From: Dacryopinax spathularia | Taxonomy: Eukaryota > Basidiomycota > Dacrymycetes > Dacrymycetales > Dacrymycetaceae | Direction of reading: 5' to 3' | DNA length: 64,000 bases | Assembly (NCBI GenBank): GCA_037974965.1 | Contig: JBBPFI010000014.1 | Coordinates: forward strand, 558,001 to 622,000 | In this document: positions 11,499 to 23,310 of the stretch, piece after piece | Numbering within the stretch: the first letter of the stretch is position 1 | How the letters are laid out: each line of letters opens with the position of its first letter | Notes under the pieces: model-generated | What the model saw: only the letters and a program-made list of their open reading frames with translations | What the model was told of the DNA's origin: nothing | Database searches by the model: none | Translations under genes and position numbers: made by a program

Positions 11499-12031
11499 TG
11501 TGAAAGTGCGTTCTATTGGACGGGCCCTGTCGTGAGGGCCAAATACCAGTGTCAATGCAATGAAGATCGCGCTGTTTCTTCTCCTTATTATAACCTGGCT
11601 GCTGGGGTGCCTGGCCGAGAAAATGGTTGTCAGGGCGGAAGGCTACCGAGCTGAGTTGACTGGGTCTGATGGGGAACGAACACATGTGCTCGCTTTAAGC
11701 GGCACGTCGTCCAAGAGCGCTGATAGGCGATGCAAAAGAACCATTCCTCCATACTCGACGAACAGAAACAAAAGGTCGGATCTGGGACAGCAACCGCTCC
11801 AAATCCGAACAAGGGTCATTTGGAAGCTACACCTTATCGATCCGATCAAGAACAATGGCGCGCGCCAGCCGCGCTTCTTTGTACAGCCACCGTGCTCAAT
11901 GCGAAGATGTTGGTTCGACTCTGTCTCATCAGCACCTCTTTGTCTCTTTCTTGGCCGTAAAGCCTCCTTGCAACAAGACCGATTCTCACACCTCAACTCG
12001 TGAATCAGCGTGCCCTTCTCTCTCTCCAACC
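11499..12031. promoter_or_regulatory. Shared divergent promoter region, pair A
   Basis: 533 bp separate the ATGs of HeLo-like protein A (minus) and the kinase at 12032 (plus). The same layout occurs at 18374-18935 and 34064-34654. No obvious TATA box or shared long motif was found by eye. Confidence 0.5.
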
Positions 12032-13831
12032 ATGACACAACCGGCGACAAGCGCCGCTTCATTGGCACCCATGAAAGTGGTCGAGCAAGACGAGCTCCTC
12101 AACTTGACCGGCACGCGTGAAAAGCAGCAGCCTGAAGAGTCGAGGGCAAAGAAGCATCCCGGCGTGGAAATCGAAGAGGAGAACGAGGCAGGGGAGAATG
12201 TCGAGCGGCCATCCACTCCGCCAAGACCCGGCGGGCCGCTGAACCCCCAGCCAGGTCCGCTGCCATTCTGGTTACGACCAGACTTCAGGACAGCTCCCCG
12301 GACCGAGGTTAGCCCTGGTGTCTGGGCTCACCAGATGCCCGTAGAGATGGTGGAGCGGAGGGGCGTGGATCCCGACGTTGAGACGGGTGCGAGGAGCGCA
12401 GCTGACGCTCCCGGAACGGATGGTCCGTTGCCGGGAGACGTGAACGGTCCGTACGGACTAAACACAGCCGAGCGTAACTGGGCACGTCTTCAACCTGAAC
12501 TAGAGAAGCTAGGCTACATGCTGCGCCCCCGTTATCGACCGGGTTGGGTGGGGTCATGGGTTGGAACGAGGAAGCGGCCGGAAAAGTGCGCGGATAGCGT
12601 TGGGATCGGGGTGCGTCACAAGCTTCGAGTTCCTCGTGGTGGGGTGCTGCCGTGTGATCGATGCTGACGTGTTGCCCAGTCGGCTGGGGTACTTATGGAC
12701 GCAGTTCGCATGAAGGACGGCAGTCCTGTCATGCTGAAGCTATGGAGTCAAGATATCTTGGACGGCCCGGAGAGGGACGTACTCCGATACTTTTCCGATC
12801 CAGCCAGACGGAGCGACCCGGACAACCATGTTATTCCGCTCCTTGACGTGCTCACTATCCCAGGCTGGGAGAGTGCTTTTGATGGGATTCTGGTCGAGCC
12901 CCGTTTGGAGCCGTGCCAGGAGCCCCCATTCGTCATGGTCGCCGAGTATCTATGCTACCTTCTCCAGCTTGTCGAGGTAACACGATCTGCTTCCTGGCCC
13001 TTTTATCTATGCTCACCCTCGATCGTTCAGGGGCTCGACTACATGCACTCGCACAATGTCGCGCACGGGTAAGGTGAAGTCCACCGGATGCGGAACAGTA
13101 GCTGATGATGTGCAAGGGATATTCATAGGGGAAACATCATGATGGACCCGTCTCCTGTCAAGCCAAGACGTTTCCTCGGCATCCCACTCAGGCGTCCCAG
13201 ATGGCTTCCTCGGTGGCAGCTCATGAAGCCAACCAGGATCCAAAGTCCGCCAAAGTACTACTACATCGACTTCGGGTCGAGCACGATGTTTCCCAGCGTC
13301 GAAGACCGTCGACCTGTGGTATCGAGAGCGGCTGTGTGGGAGCCTCCCGAATGGTTCAGCGCTCGGGATGAGCCGCTGGATGCTTTCAAGGCCGATGTGT
13401 ACATCCTCGGCGTGACGGTTGTCCGAGACATAGAGGTGCGTGCTTGGAGAAACGGTTAGAGAAAGGGTATTGAGCGCATGTAGAATCGGCCCCGGATGCA
13501 TTTCGTAGTGGATCCTTTCGAGAAGGCGCTGGAGGACGATCCGAATGTACGGGCCACGGCGGCTGAGCTGAGGGCAAGCTTTCTGCGTTTACTCTCTACT
13601 ATCGAGCCTTCAACGATGCGCGCGCGGATCGGGTGGGTTCCGGAGCCGTTCGGGGAGCCTCTCACGTTCCGCCAGAAGGTATGGGACAGCGTTTATTATT
13701 ACCGCGTCCTCGTGCACTCGTACGTGTTCGGACTCCCGAAGGAGCTCCTCCGGCATCGAGAGAAGGAGTCTTGGTGGAAAGGAGTAGAGAGGCGGTGTTC
13801 CACGCTGATTCCCAGTTTCCGCAGACACTGA
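12032..13831 (+). CDS. PGWVGSWVGT-family protein kinase, copy b
   Basis: Exons 12032-12610, 12680-12976, 13031-13068, 13117-13435 and 13484-13831 give 526 residues. A long low-complexity N-terminus (about 130 residues) precedes the family block VNGPYGL...NWARL...GYMLRPRYRPGWVGSWVGT. The kinase core follows: VMLKLW (ATP-anchoring Lys), VIPLLD, LDYMHSHNVAHG, catalytic loop HGDIHRGNIMMD (HGD in place of HRD, with Asp and Asn kept), YYYIDFGSS (DFG kept) and FKADVYILG (helix F). All catalytic residues are therefore present and activity is plausible. Exon sizes 297 and 38 are identical to copies d and e. Its C-terminus is longer than theirs and drifts from the consensus around NRPRMHFVVDP. It is head-to-head with HeLo-like protein A. 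The substrate is unknown. Confidence 0.85.
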
Positions 13832-14448
13832 TCCATCTGGCGCGGAGCACCCGAAAGGCGAGACGTGCTAGCATTCTCGTGACTATTGTAGCGCTCCGAA
13901 TACCTACATGATAGCGAAGAGTTATTGTTAGACGCCGGGGCTTCCGCCGGCATCTCCCGAACTACAAAAGGCCCGTGAGCAGAAGGCCTGGGTGCACTAC
14001 TTGGGCCATCGCCAAGTTAGTGCCGTCGTTGCGCTGACGAACTTCCGAATTCCGACACCAGTGCAAAAGGCGTTGAACTGTATTCACAAGGTAAGGCAAC
14101 TCGGACCCTGTAGCAGCAAGGCTCGGAATGTGGCAAACAACGGACGGAGAGTCGCGAGCGGGAGACGAATTGGGAATGCGGCAAGAATGTGCCGTAAGAG
14201 CATGAACCCAACTAGCTAAGAATGGATATTTAGAACAGGGACTGCAACAGCCTTGCACGCTAGACGCGCTCTGGCATGATGTCCACGAACCCTCGGGAAT
14301 GCGGCAACGAGCGAAGTCGACCGCTGGAGGGATAGAACAGTGGTCGTCTGGCCTTGTTCCCCCAGTTGCTATGGGCGACAATTGAAGTGCGGTATCAAAG
14401 AGGTGCGTGCGGCGACCCGCGTGCAAAACACGCTCAAGCACACTCTCA
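13832..14448. other. Intergenic region, nothing recognised
   Basis: About 620 bp downstream of kinase copy b. Only short shadow frames are seen. Confidence 0.35.
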
Positions 14449-14860
14449 TACCATCCCACTGATCCTGCCTACATTCTCAAACCGCTTGAGATGCTGGCAC
14501 TCAATATCCAGATCCGATGTCTTGCACCTTCCGCACTTATCCCTCACAATGTCGATCTGCGACACACCCTGATAAGTCGCATTGATCGTCCGGCCGCAAA
14601 CGGGGTTGTGATTTGGGTCCTACCCGGTAAACCCGGGGTACGCATCGTATAGCAGGTATGAGACGGCAACGATCGCATCGCTGTCCACGTTCGTCATGGC
14701 GCACGCACCGAGCCTGACGGTGTAGTATGTCCCGTGCCCGGTATGCGGGCTTCGGAGATTCCCTGCGGATCGTCACTTGACCCAGAACTGGACGCGCTCG
14801 GGGTCGCAGCCGGTACGTCTGAGGAAGAAGTTGTGGTCGCAGGCAGAGGTACACGAGAAT
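14449..14860 (-). pseudogene. Decayed expansin-like (double-psi beta-barrel) gene, relic 1
   Basis: Read on the minus strand, the pieces follow the intact expansin-like gene at 26678 in order. A Ser/Thr linker ending SSSGSSDDPQGIS comes first, then IPGTGHTTPSGSVRA. After a frame change, IVAVSYLLYDAYPGFTG, an in-frame stop, then DPNHNPVCGRTINATYQGV and DKCGRCKTSDLDIE lead to VGRISGMV at the end. The signal peptide part is not recognisable. At least one frameshift and one stop make it a relic. It lies on the opposite strand to kinase copies b and c. Confidence 0.8.
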
Positions 14861-16293
14861 GGACGGTCAGTATGAATGCTTCGGCCTCTGACAGAAACAC
14901 GCACATGGATCAACCACATCGTCCGTCTCTCGCCCAGAGCTCGCCGAGGGCGCATCTGCTGCATTACAAGAGACAGACGCAGCAACAGAACGACCTGCGC
15001 TGCTGATGTTTGCTCTTTGGACTGCATCTCCTCAGTTTCCACCCGGGCGCGTGGTCCACCGACGCTCCTTGTGAATTAAGCGCCCACAACAGAAGGGTAG
15101 TACACAGCCACCAGTGTTCCCAGACCGTTTGCATTTCAACGCGCCCAGTGTCTCGTTCCCGCCTGATCGGCGCTCAGGTTCATACTTATCGCTTATTCCC
15201 CTCTGGGTCCACTCAACCACACTGCCAGCCAGTCTTCGACAGGGCCTTCTCATGGAGGCTGCACCACGATTCCGCCGGGATGATCGAGAGGAAGCTCTCA
15301 GGAGGGCGGTGCTTGTCGTTTCGAACGCCAGAGAGTTCCAGAACCGATTCGCCCACCGTTTGTCCTGTCAAACTATTGACTCGGTTCTATCCTGCCATGC
15401 GGCGTGTAGGACTCTGCATCACGCTTTGCGCAATGCCCCATCCAACACTGTGCGGAATGAGAGTGTGATGAATCTGATGAGGACTGTCATCTGCCGCCAA
15501 CCGTGAAAGATGGACCAACGCTCGTCTCACCATCTGATTCTCCGATTGCGACCAAACACCCTGAAGTCTTATCCGTACGAGATCTGATCGGTCATCCCTG
15601 CCGCCACATCTGGTAAATTCACGCAATCTGCTCTGCCAACGCTATCGACCAGGGTGGGAAGGGTCAGTGAGTTGGGACCGAGAGAGTGATGGAGATGTAG
15701 GAGAACATTTCGATCAGCGTGAGCACACTCAGCCTGCTTGGGACCCATCGTTAACGCCCCCGCAATAGCATAACATCTGTATGGGACTGTCGATGACAAT
15801 GGCGATGCCCAAGCTATCGACTGGCAAACGGCGAGACAGGATGGAAATGCCGATACCGCAGTCCTCCGCTCATGGATCCCTTTCGGAAGCTTCGCGCGAT
15901 CCCTGTGTACCTATAATACCTATACGCGATTACACTTCATGCTCCTCGCCCGCGATGCGTCTTCAAGCATCTCTCACTGAAGGTTGGACGAGCGAGCTTT
16001 TTATGGTCACCGAAGGCCCATCATATCGGAAACTTTAGAGGTACGCTGGCTACCGGTCGCTCATTCCAGCTTATCATGCCTTAGGGACTGGCATAGATGC
16101 GTGACTGGAACAGCAGTCGAAATTACTCATCCCGGTTGCATCCAGAGCGGTCGAGCAATGCCGCACTAAGAGGGGTAGTGAAGCCCGCAATCGTCACCAC
16201 GGCAGCACCATCATTTCGTCGGTACTGACAAAAGTTGTGGACGCATACAGGTCGGTCCGAGCTGGGAACCGCACAACAGACAAAAGGAAATAT
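14861..16293. other. Gene-poor stretch, nothing recognised
   Basis: About 1.4 kb. Six-frame reading gives only short frames with no familiar motif, conserved splice pattern or repeat. The upstream side of kinase copy c, where a HeLo-like partner would be expected, falls in this stretch, and no such partner can be recognised. Confidence 0.35.
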
Positions 16294-16840
16294 GATGAAC
16301 GACAGCCGTGCTTCATTTGAACAGCCACATCCGAAAGCTGTGATTGTCAAGGGTCGCTCAAAGACCTCTAGAGAGCATCTCTCCTCCTACGACACACACC
16401 GCTTCTTCTGCGGCATACCTGGCCCCTCCTCCTCAAGTCGCCCTCCTAAATCCAAGGTCGTCGAGCCAGCCCCAACCGTTGATGCTCCCATTACCAACCC
16501 ACCCCCGACCCGCGGCGCTGTCGACCAGAAAAACTCTGCCTCTATTCGAGGCCAGGTGGATCCGACTGTCCCATACGGATTGAGCATTGCAGAGCAGAAC
16601 TGGTCTAAGATGCAGGAGGCGTTGGAAGAGTGGGGGTACATGCTGAGGCCACGCTGTTGGCCTGCATGGGTTGGCTCCTGGGTGGGAACAAAGCGTCGAC
16701 CGGAAAGTGCGAGGATAGCATTGGTCTACGTTTGTACACTTGGCGTATCAGAATGCTCAAGTACGTCCAATATCTAAGACTGCTTTGGCACTCGTACACG
16801 CATGGTCGTCCTAATACATGGTGTTCAACCCAGACATGGG
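16294..16840 (+). pseudogene. Internally deleted PGWVGSWVGT kinase (relic c)
   Basis: The 5' part is a good match to the first exon of the family: VPYGLSIAEQNWSKMQ, GYMLRPRCWPAWVGSWVGT, KRRP. A single-base loss inside the following Glu-Lys-Cys stretch shifts the frame, and the next frame continues KCEDSIGLRL. It then jumps directly to the extreme C-terminus of the family (YVQYLRLLWHSYTHGRP), so the kinase core (exons 2-4) is absent. The reading frame from ATG 16294 ends after about 160 residues. It could at most make an N-terminal fragment. A host-gene relic is the simplest explanation. Confidence 0.8.
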
Positions 16841-17127
16841 ACGCTAGGCGTTCAACATCTGTGGACAACTGTCGGCGTATGCTTACGAACGCTCTAGTAC
16901 GGACGCGCCGTCTGCATCAAGCCGGACTAGTACCCCAGTCCGGCAAGCACCATCCGTGTACATGACACTTGCCGTGTCGCTTTTGTGGGCCGCCGACCGT
17001 AGCGCTGGGATGCCTGCCCGTCCATCTCACACGTCAGTGACGTCATTCAGGTCCAGCCTCGATAAAGAATCGTAAAACGTGGTAGGAATACAGGAGAATC
17101 CGCTAGTGGGTTGTGTAAGAACATAGG

Positions 17128-18373
17128 CTACGCTTCATCTTCGTCAGAGCCAGAGCAATCACCGCGGGTCTCCGAGTCAACGAGTTCCTCGCAAACTCTC
17201 AAACCCTCTAGCAGGTCCAGACCACCCTCGCTCTCATGAATCGGTTGGATTTGGCTGGATTGAGAGGTCATGCGGCACCCGGCGCCCTCGTCGGCTGGTG
17301 CCTTGTCCAATAGCCCGGGAATCATCGTATAAAGCTGCTGATTAAAGTTGCCAAGTGTCTCCCAGTATGACTTGATCTTGACGGCTTTAGCAGCATCCTC
17401 AAGCGTTTCTGACTGCGATGCAAGAATGAGAAGAGCTTCGAAATGGTCGATGACCAAGGCAGCGTTGACCTCGCCGACGAGGACCGCAATTGCTTGCCGA
17501 AGTGTGGCAAGGCTGAGCTCAGCGCTACGGACACTGTCCAAAGCAACGTCGATCATCCTCCCTTCCAGAAGCGTCATGATTTGGCGATGCGTGGGTGCGG
17601 GCGTGAGACAGTCTGGCGGAGTAGAAGCAAGCCCCGTGTCTTGTGAAGCCGCAGTGGCAACCGTCTTAGGACGTTCCTCTGCTGCAGCAGGTTGGGAGCC
17701 GCCCAGTGCAGCCCTCTTCTTCTTCCGGGTGGAAGTCGGCTGTGGTTCCTCCTCTAGATTCCGAGTGACGTTCCAATCAGGAATCGTCTGGATGCAAGTC
17801 GTTCTTTTGAATTCGGCTCTCTGCACTTCAAAAGCTGTCAGCTGAATCTCCGGAAAGCCGAGCTTTTGACTTACCTTTCTGTGCATTGATATCCTCCAGG
17901 GATGTTTGTAAATCGCGCTGGGAAGTGAAAAGCTAGCCAGTTCAGTATTCAAGAGCCGAAGTAGTAGTGGACACCACCCTGCGTACCTGGAATTCGTTAA
18001 GAAGGTGGACCAGCGCCGGTCTACCCCATCGAAGGCTCAGTGCTGTTCTGCCGAGGCCTTTTGTGCGGTTACATTCCTTTTCTGCCTTGGCCAGAGGTCT
18101 GGTTATCTCCGTTAATTAGACTACTTAGGACTACTCGTCCAAGAACACACAGACTCACGCTTCCAGCGCTTTGTGAAGTGCCTCCCACTGCTCAACCGGC
18201 ATGCCGAGATCAGTACAACGCCGAGAAGCAGCACTGATCTTTGCCGTTAGCTCCTTGGTGATGGCGACTTCTGCATAGTAATCGTGCTCTTTCAGCTGAT
18301 GGTTTAACCACCTTGCCCCCTTAACGAGCATAGCAGCCACTCCGAGAGCAGCCGTAATCGAGACCGGCTCCAT
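17128..18373 (-). CDS. HeLo-like N-terminal domain protein B
   Basis: Exons (minus) 18159-18373, 17987-18098, 17875-17917 and 17128-17834 give 358 residues. The N-terminus MEPVSITAALGVAAMLVKGA is a hydrophobic first helix of the kind seen in fungal HeLo-like (STAND N-terminal) domains. Amphipathic helices follow (KELTAKISAASRRCTDLG, WEALHKALEAPLAKAEKEC), then LSLRWGRPALVHLLNEFQ and RDLQTSLEDINAQ. This matches the HeLo-like pattern of an R-W-containing helix followed by a leucine-rich helix. A basic segment (TRKKKRAALGG) and an acidic C-terminus (SGSDEDEA) follow, with helical sequence around ALVIDHFEALLILASQ. Intron phases 2 and 0 inside the domain match protein C. It is head-to-head with kinase d (562 bp). 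HeLo-like domains form or regulate membrane-acting assemblies in fungal allorecognition; that role here is inference. Confidence 0.7.
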
Positions 18374-18935
18374 GGGGAAGATCCTAGTAAGGTTGAATAA
18401 AGGTGCAATGTGCAGAGGGATATCTCTTGCGGTTTCTGCCCTCCTCGGTACAGGATAATGCAAGTTTAAATAGGTAGGCGGCCCCCATGTCAGCCTGTCA
18501 GCACGAGGCGACAGGCAGGTCGCTGGTGAACCAGCCGGTGAGTTCCACAAGTTTAGTGAGTTCCACAAGTTTAGTGAGTTTCTGTAAGCTTCTTGACAAG
18601 TAGAAGACGTTGACGGGCGGGCGCGCATGCGTTGCCCTCGCAACACTACGATGATAGGACAGGAATGGCGTACTTCAGAGGCAGTGGGGGGCCGCGGGGT
18701 GTAACGCCGGTATCATGGAGCTTCCACAAGCCGGGAACAATAGTGGTCTTAATTTGGACTTCGACTGGCCCGGACGCAAAGGCCCTTAGGCCTTTGTCCT
18801 CGACCCATACTCCAGGGTACGGACTTGTGCCGTGCCATTCAACGTAGACGCTTCAATCTCTAACCTCTTCTCGCCGACGGCGAGCTCGAAACATATCTCC
18901 AGCCGTTACCCCTACAAACACCAAGAGCTGCTTTG
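18374..18935. promoter_or_regulatory. Shared divergent promoter region, pair B
   Basis: 562 bp between the ATGs of HeLo-like protein B (minus) and kinase d (plus). It contains a short 18-bp tandem repeat at 18538-18580. No clear TATA box was seen. Confidence 0.5.
18538..18580. repeat. 18-bp tandem repeat in pair B promoter
   Basis: The unit gtgagttccacaagttta occurs twice without mismatch, plus a 7-bp partial third copy. It lies between the divergent start codons of pair B, so it could be regulatory or simply a slippage product. Confidence 0.8.
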
Positions 18936-20366
18936 ATGGAAGACGCCTTGAAGGCGGTCGAAGCCGCAGTGCTCCTGGCTCCCACGCGCGCGCGAAAGCA
19001 AGAACCCCTCATCGCAAGAGAGGCACCCGAAGTCCTCGATGATGTTAATGCGCCTTATGGTCTTGACTTTTCGGAGCAAAACTGGTCTGCGTTGAGCAAA
19101 CCATTGGAGAAAGCTGGGTACAGGTTGAGGCCCAGGTATCAGCCTGGCTGGGTGGGATCTTGGGTAGGAACGAAGAAGCGTCCCGAGACATGCGAAGACA
19201 GCATTCGCCTGTCGGTACGTCCTGCAGCTTTCACTCTTTGTTACACGCATACCAACTTCAATGCAGAATGTAGGAGTTATCATCGACGCCATTCGTATAA
19301 AGGATGGAGAGCCAGTGTTGCTGAAGCTCTGGAACAATGACGAACGAGACGGCCCAGAGCTTGGCCCGCTCCTGTCCTTCTCGAAGGAACCTCGAGCGAG
19401 TGATCCACGAAACCACTGTGTTCCGCTGCTAGACCGGTTTACCTTCCCTGAGGGAGAGAAGTGGTTTAAGATGATTCTCGTCGAACCGCTGCTCCGAGAC
19501 TGGCGAGATCCGCCTTTTGTCATGATTGCCGAGGTCTTGTCATTCATCTGGCAAACCATCGAGGTACGTTCTCGTTAGCGCGTGGAATGTATGTTAACGA
19601 ATCCCGATTTGAAGGGACTTGAATTTATGCATGAAAATGGTGTAGCACATGGGTACACCTGTCCATGTGCCTTGCGCGGCGACTAGCGATCTGACCCATT
19701 TTAGGGATATTCACAGCGGTAATATCATGATGGATCCCAAGCCGCTTTTCCCCGACGGCTTTCACCCTGCGTTTAATTGGAACCCCCGCCGACGAGAGTT
19801 CGAGAAACATGTCCGGCATCGTACGCGACTCCAAGCGCCCGTCAAGTACTATTATATCGACTTCGGCTCTAGCGTGACTTTCGAAGAAGGCGAGGAGCGG
19901 GTACCTGTAACAGCGTCTTGGGCGGTATGGAGACTACCAGAAATTGGGCCAGACGGTGACAGGGAATACGACGTTTTCAAAGCGGATATATATGCTCTTG
20001 GACTGACCTTGCTGAACGAAATTCGGGTGCGTGTGCGCCGAGTCTTTACCTCCAACCACCTCCCTCACCAAGCTCCTTTATCAGCACCGTACCGGACTTG
20101 ATTTCCTCATCCCCACTTTCGAGAGTATGATATCCGAGGATCCCGACAAACGCCCCAGCATTTCCGAGGTTAAGGCGAGCTTCAGGACGCTCTTGGATGG
20201 GCTCTCGTCGCGAAAAAAGCGAGGGAAGGTGGGCTGGTCGCGCAGCTTCTCACCCACCCTACGTCAAAGTCTGGAATTGTGGATGGAATACCCCAGGGTA
20301 CTGTGGCACTCATACAGGTATGGTCTGCCTAAGGACCTGACTCCTGCGAAGGAGAAATTTCCGTAG
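18936..20366 (+). CDS. PGWVGSWVGT-family protein kinase, copy d
   Basis: Exons 18936-19214, 19267-19563, 19615-19652, 19705-20026 and 20085-20366 give 405 residues. The family block is VNAPYGLDFSEQNW, RPRYQPGWVGSWVGTKKRP, CEDS. Core motifs are VLLKLW (Lys), NHCVPLLDRF, LVEPLLRDW, LEFMHENGVAHG, HGDIHSGNIMMD, KYYYIDFGSS, FKADIYALG, and EDPDKRPSISEVK (subdomain XI). It ends LWHSYRYGLPKD. HRD is replaced by HGD, but the catalytic Asp, Asn and DFG are all intact. Exons 2-5 (297, 38, 322, 282 nt) match copy e exactly in length. The last acceptor could instead lie 12 nt upstream, in frame. It is head-to-head with HeLo-like protein B. Confidence 0.88.
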
Positions 20367-20773
20367 TCTAGGACTTCTTCTGTAATGCATCAGCCATGTG
20401 AGTTAGGCTTGTGGCACGTTCTGCGGCCTGAGGACTTGGTGTGGCGTCCTGCATGAGTGAGCAGCGATATCTCATCGCATCTGTCTGTCTTAGGGTTGGT
20501 CATCACTGAGAAGATCCTGTTCAAAAGAACCATTTCGAACACTCGGGAAGTACTATGCTTTGCACCGCGCACATTACGTCCGCTGTCGCCCTAAATTCCT
20601 TCAGTTCTCGCATACCCGTTAACCACCATGATCAATTCACTGCGATCGAAAGAGAACATAAACAGAAAGACGTTCGAGCAATAATACCAGCATTCCGATC
20701 AACCCATTTCACAGCACTTCATCCTTCCGACCCACATCCTTCAGCCTGCCCAGCGGCCATGAAGGCGTTGAGT
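20367..20773. other. Convergent intergenic region
   Basis: About 400 bp between kinase d and the stop of the alcohol dehydrogenase. Nothing recognised. Confidence 0.35.
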
Positions 20774-22224
20774 CTACTCGGGGAACGTCACCATAACCTT
20801 TAACGCATTATGTTTCGCTGCGGCGCCGAACGTCTGGTACGCCTTCTCCATCTCGTCGAATGAGAAGTCTGGATTGTTACGATGTCAGCTAGAGAAACCC
20901 GAGGAAACAAGGAGAAGAGAAAATGGGAGTATGATAGGGTTGGGCCAGGGAAAGGGCGGGCAGGAAATAAGACCAGTATGGCCTCATGCCCGGAAGGGAA
21001 TGAAGGGAGGTAGCAAGGTAGGTTGACGTACTGTGCGTGATGAGCGGGGAGGGGTCGAGCATCCCATTCTTGATGAGGGAGAGAAGCTGCGGGGTTGTCG
21101 TTGCATCGACAAGGCGTGTTGTGATCGCTGTAGACACGGTTCTCGGTCAATACGGACGTTTCAAGACGGAATGGTAAAAGAGGTAGGGGATGCAGAAAGG
21201 TTTGGACAGAGAAGGGCATGAAGAAGGCCAAAAGGAGCGCGAGGTCGGTAAAGAGGGATGATGACGTACAGATGTTACGATCCCAGAGCTTGTCGAGCGC
21301 CAACGACACCGGCGCACCGTGGACGCCAACGTTCGCAATCACGCCCCCGGGCCCGACGAGGTCCTGACAAAGCGCGAATGTCTGTGGCACGCCCACGGCT
21401 TCGATAACGGTGTGACATCCCTTTCCCTCGGTGAGGCGCATGACCTCCTGCGTGACATTGTCCTGGGCAGACGGGTCGACGGTGATGGTATGAGTGGCGC
21501 CGAGCTTGCTTGCAGCGGCTAGCCGGTTGGGATCTTGATCGATGACGATCGTTGTACTGGGCGAGTAGAGCTGGGCGGTAATGAGCGCCGCCAGGCCGAC
21601 GGGACCAGCACCGACAATCGCGACGGTCGATCCGGGTGAAACCTTGCCGTTCAGCACCCCGCATTCGAATCCGGTCGGGAGGATGTCGCTGAGCATGACG
21701 AGAGGACGAGGGTCCGAGGCGAATGCGGGCGGGACGGCGTGCAAGGATCCATCGGCATGTGGAATGCGGACATACTCCGCTTGTGTGCCATCGATCTCTG
21801 TTCACCAAAACACCGGATCAAGCGGAGATGGCGGGAGACACATTCAGCGAGACATTAAGTAGGAAGGGAAGGAGGACGCACTATTCCCCAAGATCCACCC
21901 GCCAGTAGCACAATGGCTATGCATCATGTTCTGGCATGCTTCGCACGCCCCGCAACTGGTTATGCAGCTCACGACGACCGCATCCCCTTTCTTCCATCTG
22001 GCGACACCGCGCCCAACCTCTGCCACTCTGCCCACGCCTTCATGGCCAAGGATCCGGCCAGGTTGAATCGACGGGACATCGCCCTTGATCGCGTGGAGGT
22101 CGGTACCGCAGATGGTGGTCGCCTGCAGCTTGACGATGGCGTCGGTGTCCGCGAGGAGCTTGGGGATGGCGCGGGTAACAACCTTGACGGTGTGCAGTGA
22201 TTCATACACGAGTGCTTTCATCAT
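20774..22224 (-). CDS. Zinc-dependent alcohol dehydrogenase (medium-chain MDR family)
   Basis: Exons (minus) 21882-22224, 21270-21797, 21032-21127 and 20774-20868 give 353 residues, the usual family length. It oxidises or reduces an alcohol/aldehyde pair with NAD(P) in the cytosol; the substrate cannot be read from the sequence. Catalytic-zinc ligands are in CGTDLH and GHEGVG. The structural-zinc Cys cluster is CGACEACQNMMHSHC. After exon 1 the typical IDGTQAEYVRIP follows, then the Rossmann glycine motif VAIVGAGPVGLAA with Asp in VIDQDPNR, which favours NAD. It ends FDEMEKAYQTFGAA. MKALVYE at 22221 is an equally good start, one codon downstream. The whole resembles the threonine/isopropanol dehydrogenase-like branch. 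Confidence 0.93.
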
Positions 22225-23310
22225 AGCTCAAAGATGTAGAGCAGGTGTCCGCGTTGTTTTGCTTCGTGAACGGGCAGGTAAGTGATATGGTTTAGCTGCT
22301 GGTACGCTGCTTCACCCCAAGGCTTTGTACCCCGGGTCGATGCCGCCTGAACGCTCCCATCGAGCAAGTTGATTCAGGATGCGGGGCGGATAGCGGTGGA
22401 TGCGGATGGCAAGGACCATGGCAGCTGACTGACCGTGCCGACCGGAGAACAAGTAATGTCAACTGACCATTGGCGGATTAAATGAATTGCTTAGGACGAG
22501 GTGGGCGTTGAGAAAGGGAAGGTGGAAAGGTAACCGCATCCGAAGACGGTGAATGGACCCTTTGACTTCAGCGGGCTGCGTTCATGACCATTGCCCGAAA
22601 AGGCATCCCTTCCACCTTCCAAGCACAGCGTCTATTGGCCTCCCTACCCACAGTCCACTCCTTTTGGCAACTACCCTGAGCTGCCGATTCGCTACTCAGC
22701 CAAAGGACAGCGCCGGCAGGGGATGAGAGCGTATTTGGCAAGCATGAATACCAGTAGCATGAGCGACGACGTCAAGCCCCATCTTGCTGCTTACAAGCAA
22801 ATGTCATTCAAAGCCTCGAAGACGTGCGCCGTAGTCGCGTATGGCTGCCAGACCAACTCGCCAAGGTTGCAACGATGAACCAGATGCGGACACATCTATA
22901 CACTCTCAGTCCGCTGAAGGAGACTAGACGGCCATGTATGGAGTTGCTGAGACGAGGTATGGCCTGGTTAGATCGTTCTTGAGTGGCAGGTCGGAGACGT
23001 CCCGATGTGAACCGGGGAGGATGGTGTACCCTGTATCGGTGCGCCGAGAGGCTCTTTCGCACATGGACTACGCTGACATAAAGGGACAGAGTATGCGCAA
23101 CGTCATCTGTGTTCGTACAAATCGTCCGCCTTGCACAAGCGCTCTTCAAGTTGTGGCCTTTCCTTCACAGAGACATTGCGTCAGCTTCCGAGCAGATCAT
23201 GTCTTGGAAGCACTCCATCCCAACGTGTCCTGTCCATTGACTGGGTTATCGCCAGGACACAAACGGCTTGAACTGTCCATGCTTACTCCACCTCCCTTGC
23301 GACCCGGGAT
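22225..23310. other. Gene-poor stretch, nothing recognised
   Basis: About 1.1 kb between the alcohol dehydrogenase start and the kinase-like gene. Plus-strand frames at 22591-22878 and 22934-23344 have no recognisable motif. An undetected 5' exon of the kinase-like gene could lie here. Confidence 0.3.

Noticed and set aside
14861-16293. HeLo-like partner for kinase relic c
   Set aside because: The minus-strand frames (for example 15569-15799) lack the hydrophobic start and the helical blocks seen in proteins A-C.
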